DNA from: an uncultured Ruminococcus sp. | Lineage (GTDB): Bacteria; Bacillota; Clostridia; Oscillospirales; Acutalibacteraceae | Reading direction: 5' to 3' | NCBI GenBank assembly: GCA_900554995.1 | Contig: USJJ01000045.1 | Location: forward strand, 1 to 8,112 | Length of the DNA stretch: 8,112 nt | Part shown: one piece after another, positions 1 through 6,658 of the stretch | Layout of the letters: each line of letters opens with the position of its first letter | How positions within the stretch are numbered: the first letter of the stretch is position 1 | The notes under the pieces: generated by a model | The model's database searches: none | Seen by the model: the letters and a program-made list of their open reading frames with translations, nothing else | Told to the model about the DNA's origin: nothing | Position numbers and translations under genes: made by a program

Positions 1-1062
1 TTTATCGGTCAGTATGCCGAGCTCTACCGTTTCGCTCATCGGTAAATCAGCCGATACCCTTGCTGTCAGCTTCTGTCCCGCATAGTCAAGATACAGATAA
101 CTCTCGCTTCCCATAAGCTCACTGACCTCCAGTTTTGCGGTCAGGACCTTATCGGGATTTTTTTTAATGTACTCTGCGTCGGTTGTCACATCCTCGGGTC
201 TTATTCCGAGCTTTACCGTTTTGCCTCGGTATTGTCTGATATCCCCGTTATTGCCGAATGAGTCCGTAATGTTTATCTCGTTGTTTGAAAGCGTTAGGTA
301 AATGCCGTTCCCTCTGAAAGAAACGTTTGCGTCAAGGAAATTCATCTGAGGCGAGCCGATAAAGCCTGCAACGAACATATTAAACGGATGCTTATATAAA
401 TTCTGAGGCGAATCCACCTGCTGAATAACGCCGTCCTTCATAACGACGATTCTGTCGCCCATTGTCATTGCCTCGGTCTGGTCGTGCGTTACATAAATAA
501 AGGTTGTGCCGAGCCTTTGATGCAGCTTCTTTATTTCCGTTCTCATATTTGTTCTGAGCTTTGCGTCAAGGTTTGACAGCGGTTCGTCGAGCAGAAATAC
601 GGACGGTGAGCGCACCATCGCACGTCCGAGTGCAACTCGCTGACGTTGACCGCCCGAAAGAGCCTTTGGCTTGCGCTTGAGAAGATGCTCAATGTCAAGC
701 ACCTTTGCCGCCTCACGTACCCGCTTGTCGATTTCTGCTTTTGGAACCTTTCTGAGCTCAAGACCGAACGCCATATTTTTATACACCGTCATATGAGGGT
801 ACAGGGCATAACTCTGAAAAACCATAGCTATGTCCCTGTCCTTCGGCGCAACATCGTTTACAATTCTGTCGCCGATTTTCAGTTCACCCTTTGTTATGTC
901 CTCAAGCCCCGCAATCATCCTGAGAGTTGTTGATTTACCGCAGCCCGACGGTCCGACAAGTATAATAAATTCCTTGTCGGCGATTTCAAGATTGAAGTCA
1001 TTGACCGCCGTTGTGCCGTCGTCGAATATTTTATATACGTTTTTTAAGCTGATACTTGACAT
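1..1062 (-). CDS. Sugar ABC transporter ATP-binding protein, MsmK/UgpC/MalK type (C-terminus cut by window edge)
   Basis: Cytoplasmic ATPase that would power the two permeases encoded just upstream. In-window translation gives 354 residues from an ATG at 1062. All ABC motifs are present in order: Walker A GPSGCGKST at about residues 37-45, Q-loop Q83, signature LSGGQ at 135-139, Walker B FLLDEP at 156-161 with catalytic E160, D-loop SNLD at 163-166, and switch H193. From about residue 240 it continues into the TOBE/OB-fold regulatory region typical of MalK/UgpC proteins (RPEDV motif). The family is usually about 365-380 residues, so only a short tail and the stop lie outside the window. The start is 3 nt after the permease stop, and its AAAGGA Shine-Dalgarno overlaps the last permease codons, so translation is probably coupled. 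In many Firmicutes one MsmK serves several transporters from a separate locus; here the ATPase sits inside the operon. Confidence 0.95.
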   Translation of the reverse strand, partial: MSSISLKNVYKIFDDGTTAVNDFNLEIADKEFIILVGPSGCGKSTTLRMIAGLEDITKGELKIGDRIVNDVAPKDRDIAMVFQSYALYPHMTVYKNMAFGLELRKVPKAEIDKRVREAAKVLDIEHLLKRKPKALSGGQRQRVALGRAMVRSPSVFLLDEPLSNLDAKLRTNMRTEIKKLHQRLGTTFIYVTHDQTEAMTMGDRIVVMKDGVIQQVDSPQNLYKHPFNMFVAGFIGSPQMNFLDANVSFRGNGIYLTLSNNEINITDSFGNNGDIRQYRGKTVKLGIRPEDVTTDAEYIKKNPDKVLTAKLEVSELMGSESYLYLDYAGQKLTARVSADLPMSETVELGILTDK

Positions 1063-1065
1063 AAT

Positions 1066-1908
1066 TTATCCTTTCACGGCGCCGGCAACGATGCCTTTTA
1101 TAATATATTTCTGACACGATAGATAGAAAACGACGATCGGAATGATAGAAAGCACGAGCATTGCCATCATAGCTCCCATATCTACGGATCCGTAGCCACC
1201 GCGCAGGTACTGCACGGCGATCGGAATTGTTTTATATTCGCTACCTATCAGCAGATAGGGGAGAAGATAGTCGTTCCAGATCCACATAGCGTCGAGAATC
1301 GCAACTGTAATTGCGGTCGGTTTCATAATCGGGAATACAACGTAAAAAAATGTTTGCAGAGGGCTGCATCCGTCGATCATCGCTGCCTCCTCAATTTCAA
1401 GCGGAACGGACTTTATGAATCCGCAGAACATAAATACCGCAAGTCCCGCACCGAACCCGAGATAGACAAAAATCAGCCCCCACGGTGTATCAAGCCCGAG
1501 ATCCGCAACAGTTTTTGTCATCGTGAACATAACCATCTGAAACGGCACAATCATCGAAAAGACAAAGACGTAATACAGAGCTTTTGTAAATCCGTTTTTA
1601 ACTCTGACAATGTACCACGCTGTCATCGACGTGAACAGTACAATTGCAATGACTGAAAATACCGTGATGAAAAGCGACCGGCCGAATGCGGCAGGGAAGC
1701 CCGTTTTTTCAATTCCGCCGATGTAGTTTTCAATTCCGGAAAAGGTCTCCGCATTCGGGAGAGCAAACGGATCGTCGCTTATATACAGCTTTCCCTTGAA
1801 CGAATTGTAAAGAACGATTATAATCGGAGCGAGGAACGCGATTCCGGCAGCGATAAGAAGAACGTGTAGGATCGTTTCATTTATTTTCTTTGCAGTTATC
1901 CCGTTCAT
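1066..1908 (-). CDS. Carbohydrate ABC transporter permease, MalG-like
   Basis: Integral membrane subunit of a CUT1-family sugar importer (BPD_transp_1 fold), 280 residues, a normal length for MalG-type proteins. About six hydrophobic segments are visible, near residues 13-35, 77-99, 110-130, 142-164, 198-220 and 246-266. The cytoplasmic EAA loop that docks onto the ATPase is clear: EEAAMIDGCSPLQTFFYVVFP at about 173-193, with the conserved Gly at 180. The C-terminus ends KGIVAGAVKG, as is usual for MalG-like proteins. The ATG overlaps the TGA of the upstream permease as ATGA, and an AGAGGT Shine-Dalgarno lies about 6 nt before it, so the two permeases are translationally coupled and should pair as a heterodimer. 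Substrate is not evident. Confidence 0.95.
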   Translation of the reverse strand: MNGITAKKINETILHVLLIAAGIAFLAPIIIVLYNSFKGKLYISDDPFALPNAETFSGIENYIGGIEKTGFPAAFGRSLFITVFSVIAIVLFTSMTAWYIVRVKNGFTKALYYVFVFSMIVPFQMVMFTMTKTVADLGLDTPWGLIFVYLGFGAGLAVFMFCGFIKSVPLEIEEAAMIDGCSPLQTFFYVVFPIMKPTAITVAILDAMWIWNDYLLPYLLIGSEYKTIPIAVQYLRGGYGSVDMGAMMAMLVLSIIPIVVFYLSCQKYIIKGIVAGAVKG

Positions 1909-2741
1909 TGTTCTACCTCTTTTTTTCTCGTGAGTATAAGCTGTGCAAAGGAGATTGCCGCAACGATGATGAAGAATATAACTGCCTTTGCCTGACCGAC
2001 GCCCTCCCAGCCGATTTTTCCGTAGAAGGTGTTGTAGATGTCAAGCGCGAGCATCGCCGTTTGTTTGGACGGTGCACCTGCGGTCAGCGCAAGATTCTGA
2101 TCGAACAGCTTAAAGGAATTTGTGATTGTCAGGAACAGACAGATTGTAACCGACGGCATAACAAGCGGAATCGTGACGTGCCTGAGTGTTTGCCAGCGGC
2201 TTGCGCCGTCCACCTTTGATGCGTCCTGCAGGTCTGAGGGAATATTCTGTATTCCTGCGATATAGATTATCATCATATAACCGATCAACTGCCAGTTCAT
2301 CATCACAACAAGTCCCCAGAAGCCGTATTTTGCATCGTAGGTAATTGTTACTCCGATGTTTTGCAGGATACCGTTGATTATAAGCTGCCATATATATCCG
2401 AGTACGATTCCGCCGATCAGGTTAGGCATAAAAAATACCGTCCTGAAAATGTTTGTACCCCTAAGCCCCTTGGTTAAAATAGAAGCGAGTGCAAAGGAAA
2501 TAACGTTTATCGTTATTACGGACACAACCGCAAATTTTACGGTGAACCAAAGCGCATTGAGAAAATCCCTGTTTGAAAAGGCTTTGATATAGTTTTCAAA
2601 TGCCACCCATTTTGCGTCAAGCACGGTTGTAAATTCAGTAAACGAAAGACCGAGACCGAGGATAAAAGGCACGGCGAAAACGATCGTAAATGCCGCAAGC
2701 GTAGGCAAAACGAAAACGGGAAACCATTTTTTCAGCGCCAT
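1905..2741 (-). CDS. Carbohydrate ABC transporter permease, MalF/UgpA-like
   Basis: Second transmembrane subunit of the importer, 278 residues, the short MalF-like form without the large extra periplasmic insertion of E. coli MalF. Hydrophobic segments are seen near residues 9-33, 67-90, 100-122, 142-164, 196-215 and 254-272. The EAA loop is DASKVDGASRWQTLRHVTIP at about 173-192; the first acidic residue is Asp rather than the usual Glu, and the key Gly (179) is kept, so it should still contact the ATPase. The start lies 15 nt after the stop of the substrate-binding protein gene, with a GAAGGAGAGG Shine-Dalgarno in that gap. The C-terminus ends in a charged TRKKEVEQ tail whose stop overlaps the start of the MalG-like gene. 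Confidence 0.95.
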   Translation of the reverse strand: MALKKWFPVFVLPTLAAFTIVFAVPFILGLGLSFTEFTTVLDAKWVAFENYIKAFSNRDFLNALWFTVKFAVVSVITINVISFALASILTKGLRGTNIFRTVFFMPNLIGGIVLGYIWQLIINGILQNIGVTITYDAKYGFWGLVVMMNWQLIGYMMIIYIAGIQNIPSDLQDASKVDGASRWQTLRHVTIPLVMPSVTICLFLTITNSFKLFDQNLALTAGAPSKQTAMLALDIYNTFYGKIGWEGVGQAKAVIFFIIVAAISFAQLILTRKKEVEQ

Positions 2742-2756
2742 ATTATCCTCTCCTTC

Positions 2757-4106
2757 TTATGATTTTGAGTTTTTCCAGCTCTCAATTGTGGTTGACTTGA
2801 CATTGTCCCAGGATTTTGAACCCTGAACATATTCGAGCAGAGCGTTTCCGAAATCGTCTTTAAACTCCTGGCTCGGGAAAGAGTTGAAAACCCATTCCAC
2901 CGTTGTTTTGTCTTTTTCCATCCACTTGATAACCTCTCTTGCAAGAGGATCGTCGGGTTTTTCGTTTTCCTTAAAGGTGTTGAACGGAGAAATAAAATTA
3001 AGTTTGTTTACCACATAATCCTTGCCGGTTTCACTTGAAAACAGCCACTCAAGAAATTCAACGGAAGCCTTTTGCTTTTGTTCGGATACATTTTTGTTAA
3101 TTGCAAGATAATTTTCCGTACCGATACAAAGCCCCTGCTTTTCTTCGCCGTCGATTCCGATATAAATCGGCAGATACTTAATATCGTCCGCCTTGACCGT
3201 ATTTCCCTTGACCTTTGAAATCTGCTCCCACGCCCAGTTGCCGTTCTGAACCATTGCCGCCTTGCCGAGCGCAAATTCGGACATCGAATCTTCAACCGAT
3301 TTGCCCGAAAGAAGTCCCTTCTCTGTTGTGGAATTGTTGATATAAAGGTCAAAAACGTTTCTGAAATTATCCGCATATTTAAAATCAATCGTTTTTGCAT
3401 TATAAGCTGTCGATATTGCCGATTCGTCACTTATATCTTTCATCTCATAATAAACCGGCATATTCAAAAGATGAGTAGTCCAGCGCCATTGTTCTCCGCC
3501 CGACATTGATGTTGAGGCAAAAACACCCTCGATTCCAAGCTCGGATTTATGCTTTGTCATGTCCTCGACAACCTCTTTGAGAAGCTTAAAGCTTGTGATT
3601 TCCTCCGCTTTTGAAATACTTACCGATTTGTCCTTGAGGGCAAAATATTTTTCCATGATAGCGTTGTTATAGATGATTCCGTAGCCCTCAACGACATAGG
3701 GGATTCCGAAAATACCGTCGCCATCCTTGATTGCAAGATCCTTATCGGAAAGATAGTCATAGAGCTTTGTGTCCTTGAGATTCTTGCAGTATTTTGACCA
3801 CGACTTATAGCCGACGGGACCGTTGATCTGGAAGATTGTCGGAGCGTCCGACTTTGCGATCTCCGATTTAAGAGTCGTTTCGTAGGTGTTGCTGGCGGCG
3901 GTGACGACCTTGACCTTGACGCCCTTTTCAGCCTCATATTTTTGAGCTATTTCCTTGTAGATATCCGCAATTTCCGGCTTGAAATTGAGAAAATAAACCG
4001 TGTTGTCCGCCTTTGCGCTGTTCATATCCGTTTCATTCTTTTTGCCGCACGCCGAAACGGTAAACAGAAGCACGGCGGCAGTTAAACAGGCAATGATTTT
4101 CTTCAT
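2757..4106 (-). CDS. Extracellular solute-binding lipoprotein of a sugar ABC transporter (family 1)
   Basis: Lipid-anchored receptor that captures a sugar outside the membrane and delivers it to the permease pair; first gene of the operon. It has 449 residues, usual for family 1 (SBP_bac_1/SBP_bac_8) proteins. Residues 1-20 form a lipoprotein signal: KK, a hydrophobic stretch, then lipobox VSAC with the lipidated Cys at 20. Typical family signatures follow: the IPYVVEGYGIIYN strand-hinge region near 135-147, aromatic-rich QWRW near 206-209, FALGKAAMVQNGNWAWEQI at about 278-296, and EFLEWLFSSETGKDYV near 350-365. The many Trp/Tyr residues fit stacking against a carbohydrate ring. A strong AGGAGG lies 8 nt before the ATG. 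No glycosidase, kinase or LacI regulator is visible nearby, so the ligand is unknown; an oligosaccharide is an inference from the transporter class. Confidence 0.93.
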   Translation of the reverse strand: MKKIIACLTAAVLLFTVSACGKKNETDMNSAKADNTVYFLNFKPEIADIYKEIAQKYEAEKGVKVKVVTAASNTYETTLKSEIAKSDAPTIFQINGPVGYKSWSKYCKNLKDTKLYDYLSDKDLAIKDGDGIFGIPYVVEGYGIIYNNAIMEKYFALKDKSVSISKAEEITSFKLLKEVVEDMTKHKSELGIEGVFASTSMSGGEQWRWTTHLLNMPVYYEMKDISDESAISTAYNAKTIDFKYADNFRNVFDLYINNSTTEKGLLSGKSVEDSMSEFALGKAAMVQNGNWAWEQISKVKGNTVKADDIKYLPIYIGIDGEEKQGLCIGTENYLAINKNVSEQKQKASVEFLEWLFSSETGKDYVVNKLNFISPFNTFKENEKPDDPLAREVIKWMEKDKTTVEWVFNSFPSQEFKDDFGNALLEYVQGSKSWDNVKSTTIESWKNSKS

Positions 4107-4129
4107 CGTATTTTCCTCCTTTTTCTTTG

Positions 4130-4144
4130 GTAATCATTGATTAC
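4130..4144. promoter_or_regulatory. Perfect 15-bp palindrome, putative operator downstream of the transporter promoter
   Basis: GTAATCA-T-TGATTAC is a perfect inverted repeat with 7-bp arms and a single central base. It lies between the likely minus-strand promoter of the transporter operon and the Shine-Dalgarno of its first gene. A bound repressor there would block initiation or early elongation. The regulator is not encoded in the window, so its family is unknown. Confidence 0.45.
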
Positions 4145-4154
4145 TCTTTTATAA

Positions 4155-4184
4155 TTTTTAACACAAAGACGCGCCTTTATTCAA
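4155..4184 (-). promoter_or_regulatory. Possible promoter of the sugar ABC operon
   Basis: On the minus strand, TTGAAT (4184-4179) is followed after 18 bp by TAAAAA (4160-4155), preceded by TG in the extended -10 position. A 17-bp spacing to TTAAAA is an alternative reading. Match to sigma-A consensus is moderate only. The position is right for a leader of about 40 nt before the binding-protein start. Confidence 0.35.
4165..4178. promoter_or_regulatory. CG-centred imperfect palindrome, possible LacI-type operator
   Basis: AAAGACGCGCCTTT is a 14-bp inverted repeat with one mismatched pair and a central CpG step. This general form is common for LacI-family operators, which often control sugar transport operons. 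It lies inside the -35/-10 spacer of the proposed minus-strand promoter, where binding would occlude RNA polymerase. Assignment to LacI is inference from shape and context. Confidence 0.35.
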
Positions 4185-4202
4185 AAATAACACGATAGAT
4201 TG

Positions 4203-4230
4203 TTGACTATTTTTAAATGTTTGATATAAT
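4203..4230 (+). promoter_or_regulatory. Sigma-A promoter for the Dabb-family gene
   Basis: TTGACT (4203-4208), a 16-bp spacer and a perfect TATAAT (4225-4230), with AT-rich sequence after it. Transcription would start near 4237, giving a leader of about 23 nt that contains GGGAGG (4246-4251), 8 nt before the ATG at 4260. It is divergent from the sugar ABC operon. Confidence 0.8.
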
Positions 4231-4259
4231 TAAAATAAAAATAACGGGAGGTTTTACCT

Positions 4260-4547
4260 ATGGTTAAGCACATTGTTTTTTGGAATGTCAGAAATGACGA
4301 TCAAAAGAAGCACAACATGGAAGAGATGAAGAAACGCCTGACTGCGCTTGTGGGCAAGGTTGACGGGCTTATCAGTGCCGAAGTCGGTTTCAATTTCAAC
4401 GAAAAAGGTTATGATCTTGCTCTTTATTCGATCTTCAAGGACAAAGCTGCTCTTGACGGCTATCAGGTACATCCCGACCATCTCAAGGTCAAGGAATTTG
4501 TTCATTCTGTAATCACCGACAGAGCGGTCGTTGATTTTGAATTTTAA
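4260..4547 (+). CDS. Dabb-family (stress-responsive alpha/beta barrel) protein
   Basis: A 95-residue cytoplasmic protein matching the Dabb family, which forms dimeric alpha+beta ferredoxin-like barrels. Family features seen are the opening MVKHIVFWNV, a mid-protein LISAEVGFNF…YDLALYSIF strand pair, and the diagnostic YQVHPDHLKVKEFV near residues 67-80, followed by RAVVDFEF at the end. Length is standard for the family. Members include plant stress proteins and many bacterial proteins of unknown role; some relatives are cyclases or monooxygenase-like, so no reaction can be assigned. It has its own strong promoter and GGGAGG ribosome binding site. It is transcribed away from the sugar transporter, and no terminator is obvious after it, so the next small gene may share its transcript. 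Confidence 0.88.
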   Translation: MVKHIVFWNVRNDDQKKHNMEEMKKRLTALVGKVDGLISAEVGFNFNEKGYDLALYSIFKDKAALDGYQVHPDHLKVKEFVHSVITDRAVVDFEF

Positions 4548-4641
4548 GAGGCGACGGCTACAGATAGACATAGACCTATATGTGCGGAAACATTACCGCA
4601 AAGTCGGCAATTGCTGAAATGGACAAAAGAAAGTGGATAAA

Positions 4642-4914
4642 ATGAAAACTTCAAAAAAGATTATTTCCGTAATTTTGTCTGTTATCGTTGCGATTTGCAT
4701 TTTGGGCGGAATATTTTATTCCGTTGATAAGAAGCGGATCGGTAGCAACGAAGAACCGATTTTTGCCGTTAGGGTTTTCACCCTCAAGGACGGCGGAACC
4801 AAGGAATATTACGGCTTGGGCTACAAAATAATAATTTACAACAAAATGGGCGAAAACGGCGAGATTGAAAAGGATACCCGAGAAATCGGCTCGTTTATGC
4901 TCAAATATGAATAA
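4642..4914 (+). CDS. Small single-pass membrane protein of unknown function
   Basis: A 90-residue protein I cannot assign to a named function. It has a short basic N-terminus (KTSKK), one hydrophobic segment at about residues 7-27, and a soluble C-terminal part of about 60 residues that would lie outside the cell. That part carries FAVRVFTLKDGGTKEYYGLGYKIIIYNK, resembling short uncharacterised Firmicute proteins with a DGGTxxYYGLGYK motif. It is probably not a lipoprotein, because Cys19 is preceded by Ile rather than Gly/Ala/Ser. ATG at 4642 is preferred; an in-frame GTG at 4633 would add three residues, and neither has a good Shine-Dalgarno. The gap of 94 nt from the Dabb gene and the weak ribosome binding site suggest low expression or read-through from upstream. 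Confidence 0.7.
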   Translation: MKTSKKIISVILSVIVAICILGGIFYSVDKKRIGSNEEPIFAVRVFTLKDGGTKEYYGLGYKIIIYNKMGENGEIEKDTREIGSFMLKYE

Positions 4915-5269
4915 AAAACGACCTGAACGAAAGCTTTATCTGACGCTAAGGTTAAAAATAAAATTTTAGCTGTCGCATAAGGCTTACGAATTAATGCAAA
5001 ATTGGACAATTTATTTTGATATTTCAGACTCGTTAACTCGCTAAATCAGCCTCCCCTTATTGAGTAAGGGGAGGGGGACCGCTTGCGGTGGAAGGGATAA
5101 GACTTTAAAGTCTTTCTTTATCCCCTCCGTCGCTCATGCGACACCTCCCCTTAAATCATTTAAGGGGAGGCTTGACACTAAAAAGTTAACGTTAAGTTCT
5201 ACATGTTCACATTGTCAATTGTTGCTTTATTTATGCCATATGCGGCAGCTTTCTATGAGGTGATATATT
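4915..5269. other. Intergenic region between the small membrane protein and hydF
   Basis: These 355 bases hold no convincing gene. The left third (4915-5030) is AT-rich with no clear terminator. The centre carries the GC-rich inverted-repeat element described separately. The right part (5192-5269) ends in the strong hydF ribosome binding site GAGGTGA (5257-5263), 6 nt before the ATG. I see no convincing hydF promoter; candidate -35 boxes such as TTGTCA at 5212 lack a good -10 partner. Confidence 0.6.
5048..5172. repeat. Inverted-repeat element (MITE/REP-like), about 125 bp
   Basis: The ends are perfect 12-bp terminal inverted repeats, AGCCTCCCCTTA (5048-5059) and TAAGGGGAGGCT (5161-5172). 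Each end also folds on itself: 5050-5059 with 5065-5074 (10-bp stem, 5-nt loop) and 5144-5155 with 5159-5170 (12-bp stem, 3-nt loop). Inside are ACCGC-TT-GCGGT (5078-5089), GGGATAA (5094-5100) pairing with TTATCCC (5118-5124) around the palindrome GACTTTAAAGTC (5101-5112), and GTCGC-TCAT-GCGAC (5129-5142). An outer 8-bp repeat, CGTTAACT (5031-5038) and AGTTAACG (5184-5191), may mark a larger boundary of about 161 bp. No target-site duplication and no coding capacity are visible. It resembles non-autonomous repeats I associate with gut Clostridia. Confidence 0.75.
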
Positions 5270-6454
5270 ATGGGACTTAATGACACTGTTTCGGCGGAGA
5301 GGGTACACATCAGCTTCTTCGGTCTGCGCAACGCTGGGAAGTCCAGCGTGGTCAATGCCGTCACCGGCCAAGCCCTCTCCTTGGTCTCCCAGGTGAAGGG
5401 CACAACGACCGACCCTGTTCGCAAGGCGATGGAAATTCTTCCGCTCGGACCGGTTGTTATAATCGACACACCGGGCATCGACGATGAGGGTGAGCTGGGC
5501 GAAAAGCGAGTTCAAAAGGCAAGGCAGGTGCTTACAAAAACGGATATTGCCGTTTTGGTTGTCGATTCAACTAAGGGACTCGGTAAATTCGACAACATGA
5601 TGATAGACTTCTTCAAGGACAAGAAAATTCCGTTTGTTATCGCTTACAATAAATCGGATTTACTTGAAAATGTGCCGGAGGCGGCGAAAAACGAGATTTA
5701 TGTCAGCGCAAAGGACGACAAAAACGTTTATGAATTAAAAGAGAAAATTGCTTCATTCTGCAAGATGAAGCAGGTCGGCAAGGACATCGTTGCCGATGTT
5801 CTCGAAAAGGGCGACACGGTTATTCTCGTTATCCCGATTGACGAGTCCGCACCCAAGGGCAGAGTCATTCTTCCTCAGCAGCAGGTGCTCAGGGAATTGC
5901 TCGACAACAACTGTACGGCGGTCTGCTGTCAGGTGACGGAGCTTGACGCTACGATTAAAAATCTCGTCAAAAGGCCGAAGCTCGTTATCACAGATTCACA
6001 GGCTTTTGAACAGGTTTCCGCAATCGTTCCGGAGGATATCGGACTTACCTCATTCTCGATCCTTTTCGCACGCTATAAAGGCGATTTGAAGCAGCTTATC
6101 GACGGCGCAAGACAGCTCAAGGAGCTGAATGACGGCGATACGGTTCTCATTTCCGAAGGATGTACGCACCACAGGCAGTGCAACGATATCGGCACGGTCA
6201 AGCTTCCGAACTGGATTCGGAAATACACCGGCAAAGAGATCAATTTTGAATTTACATCGGGAACAGAATTTCCCGACGATCTGAGCAAATATGCCCTCGT
6301 CGTTCACTGCGGCGGCTGTATGCTAAACGAAACGGAGATGAAATACAGAATCGCTCACGCCGTTCAGGAGGGCGTGAAGATTGTCAACTACGGCGTTGCA
6401 ATAGCACAAATGAACGGAATCCTTGACAGAAGTATAGCACCGTTGAATTTTTAA
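5270..6454 (+). CDS. hydF: [FeFe]-hydrogenase H-cluster maturation GTPase HydF
   Basis: Cytoplasmic scaffold protein that carries the 2Fe precursor built by HydE and HydG and transfers it to the hydrogenase HydA. At 394 residues it is a normal length. The N-terminal GTPase domain shows G1 GLRNAGKS (18-25), G2 region around TTT (45-47), G3 DTPG (66-69), G4 NKSD (127-130) and G5 SAK (146-148). A central dimerisation region follows from roughly 175 to 265. The C-terminal iron-sulfur domain has the signature Cys-x-His (C298, H300) and His-Cys-x-x-Cys (H346, C347, C350), with 45 residues between the two histidines. The GAGGTGA ribosome binding site, 6 nt from the ATG, fixes the start. Codons 10-54 are much richer in C/G third bases than the rest. 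Neither hydE, hydG nor a hydrogenase gene is in the window. Confidence 0.96.
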   Translation: MGLNDTVSAERVHISFFGLRNAGKSSVVNAVTGQALSLVSQVKGTTTDPVRKAMEILPLGPVVIIDTPGIDDEGELGEKRVQKARQVLTKTDIAVLVVDSTKGLGKFDNMMIDFFKDKKIPFVIAYNKSDLLENVPEAAKNEIYVSAKDDKNVYELKEKIASFCKMKQVGKDIVADVLEKGDTVILVIPIDESAPKGRVILPQQQVLRELLDNNCTAVCCQVTELDATIKNLVKRPKLVITDSQAFEQVSAIVPEDIGLTSFSILFARYKGDLKQLIDGARQLKELNDGDTVLISEGCTHHRQCNDIGTVKLPNWIRKYTGKEINFEFTSGTEFPDDLSKYALVVHCGGCMLNETEMKYRIAHAVQEGVKIVNYGVAIAQMNGILDRSIAPLNF

Positions 6455-6465
6455 TTTAATAGTTT

Positions 6466-6502
6466 AAAGGCTGTGATGAATTATTTCATCATGGCTTTTT
6501 TT
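6466..6502 (+). terminator. Rho-independent terminator of hydF
   Basis: A long stem, AAAGGCTGTGATGAA paired with TTCATCATGGCTTT through three G·U pairs, closes a TTAT loop and is followed by a T run ending about 6502. It begins 11 nt after the hydF stop, so hydF ends its own transcript here. Confidence 0.85.
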
Positions 6503-6611
6503 CGTCAAAGGTAATTCTATCCGGCATCGCACCCTACGCAAGGCTCAGTAAAAACAAATTCGCCGGGAAACTTAATTATACTAAAAAACACTTTTATTTT
6601 CGGCAACAGTG

Positions 6612-6620
6612 TGTTATACT
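6612..6620 (+). promoter_or_regulatory. Extended -10 promoter for the yfmF-yfmH pair
   Basis: TGTTATACT holds a TG extended element followed by the -10 box TATACT (6615-6620). The -35 region about 17 bp upstream (TTTTAT) is weak, as is common when an extended -10 is present. Transcription would start near 6627, about 32 nt before the chosen start codon. Confidence 0.55.
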
Positions 6621-6658
6621 ATATACTGTATTTTTATATTGAAAAGGGTAGTGAACTT

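Noticed and set aside
646..1114. Two plus-strand open frames opposite the ABC ATPase gene.
   Set aside because: They are antisense shadows of a gene with complete ABC motifs and lack ribosome binding sites and recognisable domains.
4580..4645. A 21-codon plus-strand ORF (begins MCGNITAK) whose TGA overlaps the ATG of the small membrane protein as ATGA, suggesting a leader peptide.
   Set aside because: No Shine-Dalgarno before its ATG and no recognisable peptide motif; an overlap of this sort can arise by chance. Conservation of the reading frame in relatives would be needed.
4999..5012. Palindrome AAATTGGACAATTT followed by a T-rich stretch, considered as a terminator for the small membrane protein.
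   Set aside because: The stem is only 6 bp, mostly A/T, with a 2-nt centre, and the T run is broken; too weak to call.
5172..5200. TTGACA at the right end of the repeat element as a hydF promoter -35 box.
   Set aside because: No acceptable -10 box 16-18 bp downstream (the bases there are AAGTTC/AGTTCT), so it is not called as a promoter.
5060..5263. Plus-strand open frame of 67 codons across the repeat element.
   Set aside because: It reads through the inverted repeats, has no ribosome binding site or protein-like composition, and ends just before the hydF ribosome binding site.
6503..6611. Sequence around 6520-6545 (reverse strand CGTAGGGTGCGATGCCG) resembling decayed GTAGGG-type intergenic repeats of Clostridia.
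   Set aside because: Too short and without a paired arm nearby; only a genome-wide repeat search could support it.
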